NCBI RefSeq assembly: GCF_000242455.2
Contig: NC_019892.1
Span: forward strand, 5,022,001 to 5,086,000
Source of the DNA: Singulisphaera acidiphila DSM 18658
GTDB taxonomy: Bacteria; Planctomycetota; Planctomycetia; Isosphaerales; Isosphaeraceae
DNA length: 64,000 nt
Direction: 5' to 3'
A program made the translations under genes and the position numbers. The notes under the pieces are model-generated. The model searched no databases, was not told the DNA's origin, and saw only the letters and a list, made by a program, of their open reading frames with translations. Below, piece after piece: positions 35,663 to 42,764 of the stretch. The number at the start of each line of letters is the position of its first letter. The stretch's first letter is position 1.

Positions 35663-36348
35663 TTAATTGTTGTTGAATTTGTGGCCGTCGCTGAGAAAAT
35701 ACCCGGTCGGGCCGGCATCGTTGAGGTACGACTCTGAGGAAAAGCTGAAGGAGTCGAACGTCGTGGTGATGGGGCTTGCACCCGCCGTCGTGGCGAAGGA
35801 CGCCAGAAGCAAGGTCCATCCTGGCTGAGATCGCAACCGAGCTTGCCCACGGTTTTGTTCGTCTTTGCGACCTGGCAGAAGGCCCAGACCGTGCCCGGCA
35901 CGGTGCCGTTGCGGGTGTTGATGAGGGCGCTTTGGTCGAGGAAGTTATTGTGCCCAATCCACATGCCGAAATTGGCTTCGTGAGCCTCGCCAACCACGAT
36001 GGTGTGAGTCGTCCCGCCCGTGAGAGTCGTGATCGAGTTGATCGGTTCCGAGACCGTCAGGGTGACTCCTCGATGGACTCCTGATTTGTCGCCCTGGTCC
36101 GAGTCGTCGTTTGGGCCGTCCGTTCCCGGGAAACAACGGACCGCCCTCTCTCTGTAGTTGCCGCAATAGTCGTTGCGACCGTAGATGGAGGGGCCGGTGA
36201 TATTATCGCCGTTGGGCCGGGTGGGCGATGCGGTGATATTGGTGGGGCAAAGATCCAGGGAGAGAATCGTTCCGCAAGGCATTTGGAATGCTATTGGGGC
36301 TTGATCCGGTTCTGGCCCTGGCCCTGGCCCTGGCCCTGGTAAGATCAA
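35663..36348 (-). pseudogene. Degraded DUF1559-like protein gene
   Basis: One frame gives GRNDYCGNYRERAVRCFPG, later LTGGTTHTIVVGEAHEANFG and WIGHNNFLDQSALINTRNGT, matching the middle of DUF1559 proteins ('NDYAGN', 'TSNTIxVGE'). A second frame carries the end (SPITTTFDSFSFSSESYLND, GYFLSDGHKFNNN, stop at 35663), so there is at least one frameshift near 35830. The prepilin N-terminus is absent. It starts beside four-plus tandem GGCCCT hexamers (about 36312-36340). Confidence 0.6.
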
Positions 36349-36420
36349 CGACAGCGAACGGACGTTCGTCGCGAGCAGGAACGCATTGTCTGATGCAGGG
36401 CAATCGAGTCAAAGGGTTTG

Positions 36421-36774
36421 ATGATGGCTGAGTTGACCAATCTCTTCTCCGAGATTCCCGCCGACCTTCCGGAAGAGCTTTTCCAGACGCTTCTCCAAGG
36501 GGCCGGCTTCCGCATCGAGCGGATCGTCTCTTTGGGCCACGTCTCGCCCGAGGGCTTTTGGTACGACCAGGAATCGCACGAATGGGTGCTGCTCCTGACG
36601 GGGGCGGCTCGACTGACCTTGGAAGGGGAGCCGCCGATCGATCTCCGGCCGGGCGCGTTCGTCAATATTCCCGCTCGCAAGCGGCATCGCGTGGATTGGA
36701 CCGACCCGGCGCAGCCAACGGTCTGGCTGGCGATCCACTACGAAGGAGCGGAATCGGCGCCCGCCCACTCCTGA
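36421..36774 (+). CDS. Cupin-domain protein
   Basis: About 117 residues. AAAGGG precedes the two possible ATG starts at 36421 and 36424. The beta-barrel motifs are visible as FWYDQESHEWVLLLTGAARL (cupin motif 1, with His and Glu) and LRPGAFVNIPARKRHRVDWT (motif 2, His), within a length typical of one-domain cupins. These residues form a metal site. Such small cupins are often sugar or organic-acid binding enzymes, or regulators. The exact reaction cannot be deduced. It stands alone, converging with the NmrA-like gene across a hairpin. Confidence 0.85.
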   Translation: MMAELTNLFSEIPADLPEELFQTLLQGAGFRIERIVSLGHVSPEGFWYDQESHEWVLLLTGAARLTLEGEPPIDLRPGAFVNIPARKRHRVDWTDPAQPTVWLAIHYEGAESAPAHS

Positions 36775-36880
36775 TCTGAGCCGGGAGCCAGACGCCGATC
36801 CCCAAAAGGCGAGAGGCGAGACTTATGCGCCGGACGATGGCTCGCGCCACTACACGACCCAGCCGACCGCTCTTCCTCAC

Positions 36881-36913
36881 CTGGGACCGCGGGCACCCCG
36901 CCCGCGGTCCCAG
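36881..36913. terminator. Bidirectional hairpin between convergent genes
   Basis: Perfect 14-bp stem (CTGGGACCGCGGGC, 36881-36894; complement 36900-36913) with a 5-nt loop, centred between the stop of the cupin gene (36774) and that of the NmrA-like gene (36948). There is no T tract, so termination efficiency is uncertain. Confidence 0.6.
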
Positions 36914-36947
36914 GGGGGAGCAGGGATCGTCGGGGCTCCCCGAAGAC

Positions 36948-37784
36948 TCACCAGGCGGCCGCATTCGCTGCGACGAATGCTTCGAACGTGCCGAGCGGGC
37001 GGCCGAGCAGCGCCGCGACGGTCGTGTCGGACGCGGCGCACTCCCCTTGGCGTGTCAGTGCGTAGAACCGCAGAACCCGCTCAACGTGGGGCGGGCTCAG
37101 TCCTCGGATTGCCAGGAGCCGCCGCGCGGAATCTTCGTCCAACGGGACGTAACGGATCTCCCGGCCGACCTGGCGCGCGATGAGCGCCGTGACCTCGTCG
37201 TGATCGAGCGAGCGGGGGCCGTTGACTTCAAAGCTTTGGTGGGCCAGGGTCGGGTCGATCAACGCCCGCACGAGGACCGCCGCGACGTCGTCGGCGTCGA
37301 CATAGGCGACCTTGGCGTCGTCCAGGGGGAGGCTCAGCGTATTCCGGGTCACGATCTCGGTGCAGAGGGGAGGCGAGGCCAGCATCTGCATGAAGAAGTT
37401 CGGGCGAACGTGCGTCCAGGCCATTCCCGATCGCTCGACCAACGCTTCGACCTTGCGGAGGGAAAAGTCGGCCCGCTTCTCGGCTCCAAGCGCCGAGAGG
37501 ACCACGACCCGGCCCACCCGCTGCCCGACCATCGCATCAATAAACGGTTCGGCATGGATGTGGGCCTCCTCATCGCCGGGTCGGGAAATCAGCATTACCG
37601 TGCTCACCCCCTCCAGCGCAGAGACGTGGGTTGCCGGCTCCAGCAAGTCGAAACGCCGAAAGTCGGGCCCCGCCGCATTCCGCCGCGACGCCCCCTTGAC
37701 GACGTGCCCCAGGGACCTCATCGTTGCGAGTACGCGCCGACCCACCGTGCCGGTGGCCCCTAAAATCAAGTACGACTCGGACAT
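36948..37784 (-). CDS. NAD(P)-binding NmrA/atypical short-chain dehydrogenase family protein
   Basis: About 278 residues. GGGGAGG lies 6 bases before the ATG at 37784. The Rossmann glycine motif is YLILGATGTVGRRVL (GxxGxxG, about 6-20). Later segments VSTVMLISRPGDEEAHI, VVVLSALGAEKR, WTHVRPNFFMQML and the substrate-side VAYVDADDVAAVLV follow the NmrA/azoreductase-like (QOR2) pattern. The classical YxxxK catalytic pair is absent, as usual in this group. It acts as a redox sensor or quinone reductase. It is transcribed divergently from a TetR regulator, with a shared operator between them. Confidence 0.88.
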   Translation of the reverse strand: MSESYLILGATGTVGRRVLATMRSLGHVVKGASRRNAAGPDFRRFDLLEPATHVSALEGVSTVMLISRPGDEEAHIHAEPFIDAMVGQRVGRVVVLSALGAEKRADFSLRKVEALVERSGMAWTHVRPNFFMQMLASPPLCTEIVTRNTLSLPLDDAKVAYVDADDVAAVLVRALIDPTLAHQSFEVNGPRSLDHDEVTALIARQVGREIRYVPLDEDSARRLLAIRGLSPPHVERVLRFYALTRQGECAASDTTVAALLGRPLGTFEAFVAANAAAW

Positions 37785-37810
37785 CATCAACCTCCCCAAC
37801 CCGTTCGCTT

Positions 37811-37840
37811 TTGCAACGGTAACGTTGCCGTTGCTATAGT
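37811..37840 (+). promoter_or_regulatory. TetR operator overlapping a putative promoter
   Basis: Positions 37813-37834 form a 22-bp near-perfect palindrome (arms GCAACGGTAAC and GTTGCCGTTGC, one mismatched pair). It overlaps TTGCAA (37811-37816) and TATAGT (37835-37840), spaced 18 bp, a plausible -35/-10 pair for the regulator. This is the expected arrangement for self-repression and for repression of the divergent reductase gene. Confidence 0.75.
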
Positions 37841-37844
37841 GGTC

Positions 37845-38477
37845 ATGAATCAAAAGTCAAATCAGCGAGCAGCGACGAAGCAGGCTTTTCTGACGGCTCT
37901 CGAAGGGGAGTTGGTTTCGGGAAGGGCGTTGACGGTGGAGGCGATCGCCGGTCGGGCGCAGGCGAACAAGGCGTTGGTCTATCGTTACTTCGGCGGTCTA
38001 TCGGGTCTGCTGGCGGCTTATGCGGCCGATGACCAATTCATGCCCAGTGCGGCCGAATTGCGGGCGCTCTGCGACCCCAACCTCGACGCCTTGCCGCCTC
38101 GCGTTCGCTTCGCGCAGTGCGTGACGGCCTGCGTGGCGGCCCTGGCGAAGCGGCCCGCCACGGTGCAGATTCTGCTTCGGCTTCCGAGCTTCGACCCGCC
38201 GACCCTCGCCGCGCTTCGGGAGGGGCGAGCGCGTGGGATTGCGGACATCCGCCAGGCCTTCGGCGCGTCGGACTCTGGCCTCGGCTTCGATTCGGAGCTC
38301 GCGTTCAACCTGCTCATCGCGGGCGTTTGCCAGATCCTGGGGGCGCGTCGCCTGAGCTGGCTCCATGAGGAGACGGAACTTCCCGAGTTGGTCGCGTCCG
38401 TGTCCCGGACAGTTCGAGGGCTGCTCATCCCCCCTTCGGCCGGAAATGATAGGGAAGGGGAGGGCAGACAGCGCTGA
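37845..38477 (+). CDS. TetR/AcrR family transcriptional regulator
   Basis: 210 residues. The N-terminal helix-turn-helix is seen in LTVEAIAGRAQANKALVYRY followed by FGGLSGLLAAY, the canonical TetR HTH and helix 4 (about 28-60). The C-terminal ligand domain is helical (QCVTACVAALAKRPATVQIL). ATG at 37845 has no ribosome site and lies only five bases after the TATAGT, so the mRNA may be leaderless. Its gene is divergent from the NmrA-like reductase; it probably represses both and is released by a reactive or hydrophobic compound (inference). Confidence 0.9.
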   Translation: MNQKSNQRAATKQAFLTALEGELVSGRALTVEAIAGRAQANKALVYRYFGGLSGLLAAYAADDQFMPSAAELRALCDPNLDALPPRVRFAQCVTACVAALAKRPATVQILLRLPSFDPPTLAALREGRARGIADIRQAFGASDSGLGFDSELAFNLLIAGVCQILGARRLSWLHEETELPELVASVSRTVRGLLIPPSAGNDREGEGRQR

Positions 38478-38515
38478 TCGATTTGGCGGAGGTCATCGTC
38501 GCGCCGGCTTGCCGG

Positions 38516-38903
38516 TTACGGCGTTTCGTCCTTGAGGCTCACAAGCAGCGCCTCGAGTTCCTGGCGTCGTGGCACCAGCTCGGAGCGGACGGCGTATTGG
38601 TTGAGCCCGTAAACGCCGGCAAAAACAATCACTTCTACGAAGGCCAACCCCGCCATGATGAGAGCCGTCCACCAACCGCCCGCCCGCGCCTGCCAGGCGA
38701 CCTGGGCGAAGAAGGCCAGGATTGCAAGAGCAGGGGGGAGCAGGTACCACCAGAGCAGATGACGGAGCAGCCAAATCTGATGCTCCACCTGCGCGATGGA
38801 ACGCTCGACACGCTGACGAAGCGGTTCGCCCGGCTCAGGCGGCTGCCGTGGATGACGCATCCGGTCCGCCAGCATGTACCCGGCAATCCAGACCAGCGCC
38901 GGC
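38516..38903 (-). pseudogene. Truncated copy of the membrane partner of an ECF sigma factor
   Basis: This fragment is about 95% identical to the C-terminal ~130 residues of the gene at 47207-47821 (shared residues include RQPPEPGEPLRQRVERSIAQ and HQIWLLRHLLWWYLLPPAL). The match extends to about 38479 on the left and stops abruptly at 38903/38904. The first ~75 residues and the sigma gene are missing. It joins directly to another gene fragment on the opposite strand. Confidence 0.85.
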
Positions 38904-39107
38904 TGGAAGAAGCTGGAACTCTACGACGGAGCAAAGAAGCTGATGGAACTGACGAAAGGCCCCGCCGAGTTCACCATTCAGGATCTGCAACCGGGTTACC
39001 ACGCATTCTCGGTACTCGGCACGGATGGCAACGGCGATGTCCGGCCGTCCAACCCTGTGCTGGTCGTCGTGCGGAAGCGACTTGCTTCATCCGACCCGGC
39101 TAAATAG
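38904..39107 (+). pseudogene. C-terminal fragment of a secreted protein with an Ig-like end
   Basis: The plus strand from 38904 reads KKLELYDGAKKLMELTKGPA, then FTIQDLQPGYHAFSVLGTDG and PSNPVLVVVRKR, ending with a stop at 39105-39107. This resembles the last beta-sandwich domain of planctomycete esterases or sugar hydrolases. No start is present. The sequence begins exactly where the neighbouring membrane-protein fragment breaks off, marking a recombination junction. Confidence 0.65.
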
Positions 39108-39117
39108 GCATTCATCC

Positions 39118-39203
39118 TGTGGCATCGCGAGTGGCTTGCTGTGGCATCGCGAGTGGCTTGAACCGTCTAGCGAACCAGGCTGGGGGTGGTTCGCTAGACG
39201 GTT
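39118..39203. repeat. Tandem 22-base repeat followed by a 17-bp perfect hairpin
   Basis: TGTGGCATCGCGAGTGGCTT occurs twice in tandem (about 39118-39160). Directly after it, AACCGTCTAGCGAACCA (39161-39177) pairs perfectly with TGGTTCGCTAGACGGTT (39187-39203) around a 9-nt loop. The remaining spacer to 39569 (about 365 bases) shows no supported gene. Confidence 0.75.
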
Positions 39204-39569
39204 AATCAGCCTGGGATCCATCTCCGCCTGAGCCGCCAACTTCTTGAAACGGCCCGCGAATCCATGGTCCATGGCAACATCGCTTCCGAAAAGGATCGGA
39301 GACGGAAGCGAATCTTTCCGATCGTCGTCCTCCCGTTCAGCGGCGGGGTGCGAAGGCGTAAATCCGCAATGACAACGGGGTAAGGCTCCGCAGGATATCG
39401 AAATATCCCCGAATACCTTGCTCGCCGACCTTCCGAGGGAGGCTGAATAAGTGTCTCAGACGCTTGAGAGAATGGTCATGCAGAGAGGAGGACTTGCCAA
39501 GAGGGCCAATCCAAATTAGCATGCTCCCATTGAGACTGTGAACGCAGCACCATTGCAAGGAGGCATTCC

Positions 39570-40283
39570 GTGCGACCACTTTCAGGCATTTCCATAGCGA
39601 TCCTCGTCATTTTCGCTGGGACTTCGGCCAATGCGGATTCGCTCTTCAACTCCAATCCTCAATTCACCGTAACCGATTTGGGGACGAGCTTTTCGTACCA
39701 GTATGGCCCTGACAGCAAGAGCATCCTGAGCGTGACGAACGGCGCGGGAAACGAGACCTATGCCTTCGATAAGTCGCCCGTCGAATACTCGTTATGGACC
39801 AGTTCCGGTTACGGCCTATCCGCTGTTCATACGTATAAGGCGGGGTCTTACCAAGCTTCCAATTCTACCTATACCAATAATGCGGTCGTGACCTCCAGCG
39901 TGGGGTGGACCAATGATAAACACCAGTTTCCGATCAATGATATTAATGTGAATGGTCAAGTTGTCGGGTCGATAGCCGGGAGTGCTCGCTTCACGTTGCC
40001 AGATCTACAGCACCACGTGATTCCGTCGCTGTCGGACAGTTCGGGCATGTATGCAGCAGATATGCTCGATATTTATATTCCTCCGGTGTCGGGCCTGTCC
40101 TGGCTCACGTCTGCCTTCCAAATCGATGATGTCGGACGAATCTTGGCCAGGGGCAACAATGAGCATGTCTATCTGCTTTCGCCGAACCCGGTCCCCGAAC
40201 CGACGCCCTTGATGATGTTCACGACTCTCGCCGCTGCTTACGGCACCCTGTCGATTCGCCGCTCGTTTCGCCGTCAGGCCTGA
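39570..40283 (+). CDS. PEP-CTERM sorted secreted protein
   Basis: 237 residues from a GTG start with GGAGG 6 bases upstream. The signal peptide is RPLSGISIAILVIFAGTSANA. The C-terminus has the complete PEP-CTERM signal: NPVPEPTPLMMFTTLAAAYG (Pro-Glu-Pro, hydrophobic helix) followed by the basic tail RRSFRRQA. Such proteins are processed by an exosortase, not present in this window, and delivered to the cell surface or biofilm matrix. The body is Ser/Thr/Tyr-rich beta sequence (YGLSAVHTYKAGSYQASNST) without a recognised domain. Confidence 0.9.
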   Translation: MRPLSGISIAILVIFAGTSANADSLFNSNPQFTVTDLGTSFSYQYGPDSKSILSVTNGAGNETYAFDKSPVEYSLWTSSGYGLSAVHTYKAGSYQASNSTYTNNAVVTSSVGWTNDKHQFPINDINVNGQVVGSIAGSARFTLPDLQHHVIPSLSDSSGMYAADMLDIYIPPVSGLSWLTSAFQIDDVGRILARGNNEHVYLLSPNPVPEPTPLMMFTTLAAAYGTLSIRRSFRRQA

Positions 40284-40566
40284 CCGAGTGGCCGGCTTGT
40301 GACGGGACGCTTTGCGAGGCTGTCGTTGTCCGTTCTCCGACTCTCCTCCTTCCGGGATGGATCTTGATGCTCCGCCGTGATCCCTTGATGGCGACACCGC
40401 TGGCCGGTTGACTAAGGCCTTGGGCGCCGCTCGCGTATGGCGGCGCTCGATGAGTTCGCCAAGGCGGAGCAAACCGTCCACCCAATCGCGGTGGGACTGG
40501 TCGAATCCGCCTTGGGCGTTCGCCATGTGGTCGACCGGATGCGTGTCCTGGGCTTGGGGAATGGGT

Positions 40567-42216
40567 TCACAGATCCTTCAGGTATTCGTGCACGAACTGA
40601 ACGACCATCGCCCCTTCGCCGACGGCTGAAGCGACGCGCTTGACCGAGCCGGAGCGGACGTCGCCGGCCGCGAACACGCCTGGTCTGCTGGTTTCGAGCA
40701 GGAACGGATCGCGCGGGGCGACCCAACTCGGCGACTGCTTCAGGCTCGGGCCGGTGCGGACGAATCCGCGGGAGTCGGTTGCGATTGCGTTGGGCAGCCA
40801 GTCGGTCCACGGGACGGCGCCGATGAAGCTAAACAGCGCCGGCGTTTCTAGGGTCTTTGCTTCCCCCGTCTTGGTGTTTTCGACCTCGACGGTGGTCAGG
40901 TGGCTGTCGCCGTGCATCTGCCGCACCTCCGTGTTGCACAGCACCTCGACGTTGTCGGTCTGCTCGATGCGTCGGGCCAGGTAGCTCGACATGTTCTTGT
41001 AGAGGTTGTCGCCACGGATCAGGAGGAACACTTTGCGGGCCTGGCCGGCGAGGTAGACGACGGCCTGGCCGGCGGAGTTGCCACCCCCCACGACCATCAC
41101 GTCCGCCCCCCGGCACAGTTGCGCCTCGTTGGGGGTTGCAGCGTAGTAGACGCCGCACCCCTCGAGCCGTTCGCATCCCTCGACGCCCAGCCGGCGGTAG
41201 TCGGCCCCGGAGGCGATCAGCAGGCACTTGGCGACGACCGACCCGCCGCCGTCGAGCTGGAGGACGGCGTACGCCTGGTCGAACGTCAGGCCGGTGACCG
41301 GTGTTGGGACTGACAGGAGGGCTCCGAATTTGTCAGCCTGGAGGACGGCCCGGTCGGTCAGCTCGCTGCCCGTCAGGCCGGTGGGGAAGCCGAGGTAGTT
41401 CTCGATCCGCATGCTCCGGCCGGCCTGGCCCCCGGGGGCCGCCCGCTCCAGGATTACCGTGTTCAGCCCCTCGGAGGCGCCGTAGACGGCTGCGGCTAGC
41501 CCCGCCGGCCCGGCCCCGACCACGGCCAGGTCGTACACCACCTGCTCGGGTGTTCGCCGGATACCGATGGTCTCCGCAAGTTTTCGGGTCGAAGGGTTGC
41601 GCAGCAGCAAGAGCCGGCCGCAGGCGACGACGGGGGTGTCGGACTCGGACACGCCGAACTGCTGGAGGAGCAGGTTGACCTGCGGGTTAGCTTCAAGGTC
41701 CAGCCAGGTGAAGAGGACCCGGTTCTGCGCCAGGAAGTCGCGGATCCGGAAGGTGTCCTGCGAGTAGCGCGAGCCGATCACGCGCAGGCCCGTGAAGTTC
41801 CCCGGCTCGCGGAGGAGTTGTCGCCGGGCGATGAACGCTTGCAGGATGATGTCGCTCAGGTCCGGGCATCGGCTGAGGATCTGCTTCAGGCCCTCGCTGG
41901 CGATCTCGTAGACCTCGCAATCGCCTCGGGCGACGGCGCTGACGACGGCCGGGTTGCCGGTCAGGTGCGACACGTCGCCGGTGAACCCCCCGGGCCTGTG
42001 GACCGTCAGGGTCTTCGCCGTCTCGCCGGATTCGTCGAGGATCTCGACCAGGCCGGACTTGATGACGAAGAACTTGAAGTTGCGGTCCCCGACCCGGAAG
42101 AGCATTTGCCCGTCCTGGAAGCGCTGGGCCGACGCCCCGGTGCAACGCCCCAACTTGGCGATCTGGGCCTCGTCGAGCGTGGGGAAGGCGATGTGGTGCA
42201 GGTCCTGCTCGGCCAT
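40567..42216 (-). CDS. Cyclic-nucleotide-binding / glutaredoxin-like / thioredoxin-reductase-like fusion
   Basis: 549 residues. GAGGAG lies 9 bases before the ATG. Domain 1 (about 15-130) is a cNMP-binding barrel (FRVGDRNFKFFVIKSGLVEI, HRPGGFTGDVSHLTGNPAVV). Domain 2 (about 150-220) resembles a thioredoxin/glutaredoxin fold without a CxxC. Domain 3 (about 228-549) is an FAD/NAD(P) oxidoreductase of the TrxB family: DLAVVGAGPAGLAAAVYGAS, a second dinucleotide fold DVMVVGGGNSAGQAVVYLAG and FAAGDVRSGSVKRVASAVGE. The active-site CxxC of classical thioredoxin reductases is replaced (CGVYYAAT), so its reductase activity must differ. The small UBP zinc-finger gene upstream is a known partner of this architecture. 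Confidence 0.9.
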   Translation of the reverse strand: MAEQDLHHIAFPTLDEAQIAKLGRCTGASAQRFQDGQMLFRVGDRNFKFFVIKSGLVEILDESGETAKTLTVHRPGGFTGDVSHLTGNPAVVSAVARGDCEVYEIASEGLKQILSRCPDLSDIILQAFIARRQLLREPGNFTGLRVIGSRYSQDTFRIRDFLAQNRVLFTWLDLEANPQVNLLLQQFGVSESDTPVVACGRLLLLRNPSTRKLAETIGIRRTPEQVVYDLAVVGAGPAGLAAAVYGASEGLNTVILERAAPGGQAGRSMRIENYLGFPTGLTGSELTDRAVLQADKFGALLSVPTPVTGLTFDQAYAVLQLDGGGSVVAKCLLIASGADYRRLGVEGCERLEGCGVYYAATPNEAQLCRGADVMVVGGGNSAGQAVVYLAGQARKVFLLIRGDNLYKNMSSYLARRIEQTDNVEVLCNTEVRQMHGDSHLTTVEVENTKTGEAKTLETPALFSFIGAVPWTDWLPNAIATDSRGFVRTGPSLKQSPSWVAPRDPFLLETSRPGVFAAGDVRSGSVKRVASAVGEGAMVVQFVHEYLKDL

Positions 42217-42257
42217 GACACAAGCTCCTCGGGGTCAGGGACGATGCGTCGGCCGCC

Positions 42258-42548
42258 TCACCCTTTCAGGTACGGCAGGGCTTGCTCCGGCACGTCCTGC
42301 TCCGCCTGATCGACGTAGCACCAGGCCCACCGCTCGCCCGGTTCGAAGGATGCCACCACCGGGTGGTGCGTGTGGTGGAAGTGCTGGGTGGCGTGGCGGC
42401 CCGGCGAGCTGTCGCAGCAGCCAACGTGTCCGCAGGTCAGACAGAGACGAAGGTGGACCCAGGGCGTACCGTTCTTCAGGCATTCTTCGCACCCCTCCGG
42501 CGTGCGCGGGGGTACTGGGTCGATCCCGATTTCATGTTCGCAGATCAT
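42258..42548 (-). CDS. UBP-type zinc finger protein
   Basis: 96 residues. GGGGAGGGG is 9 bases before the ATG at 42548. The Zn-UBP pattern is complete: EGCEECLKNGTPWVHLRLCL, TCGHVGCCDSSPGRHATQHF and HHTHHPVVASFEPGERWAWC give the Cys/His ligands for the ubiquitin-hydrolase-type zinc finger. In eukaryotes it binds free ubiquitin C-termini; bacterial copies have no known ligand. It lies 41 bases upstream of the cNMP-TrxB-like gene on the same strand, almost certainly one operon. It may recognise a C-terminal peptide or sense redox state (inference). Confidence 0.9.
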   Translation of the reverse strand: MICEHEIGIDPVPPRTPEGCEECLKNGTPWVHLRLCLTCGHVGCCDSSPGRHATQHFHHTHHPVVASFEPGERWAWCYVDQAEQDVPEQALPYLKG

Positions 42549-42764
42549 GGCAAAATTCCCCTCCCCAAAAAAAGCGTTGCCCCCTTGCGCAGGGCCGGCG
42601 TTTTCTGAGTGCCGCGGTCCGTCGCTCTGTACGCTGCGACGCAGGGTTTTCACCAAGATTGTCGTGCAAACTCTGGACCGTCCCCACCGAATTGACGTTG
42701 ATGTGGCGGGTCCGTGCGTTGAGGACGCGGGGCAAGGGGAGGGGAACGCCGGTGCAGTGCCCTC

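Noticed and set aside
39337..39579. An 80-residue minus-strand protein upstream of the PEP-CTERM gene
   Set aside because: No ribosome site, no recognisable family, and it overlaps the start signals of the PEP-CTERM gene.
40284..40566. A gene on either strand in the gap after the PEP-CTERM gene
   Set aside because: Both strands have open frames with plausible residues, but neither has a start signal or a recognisable family, so no choice could be supported.
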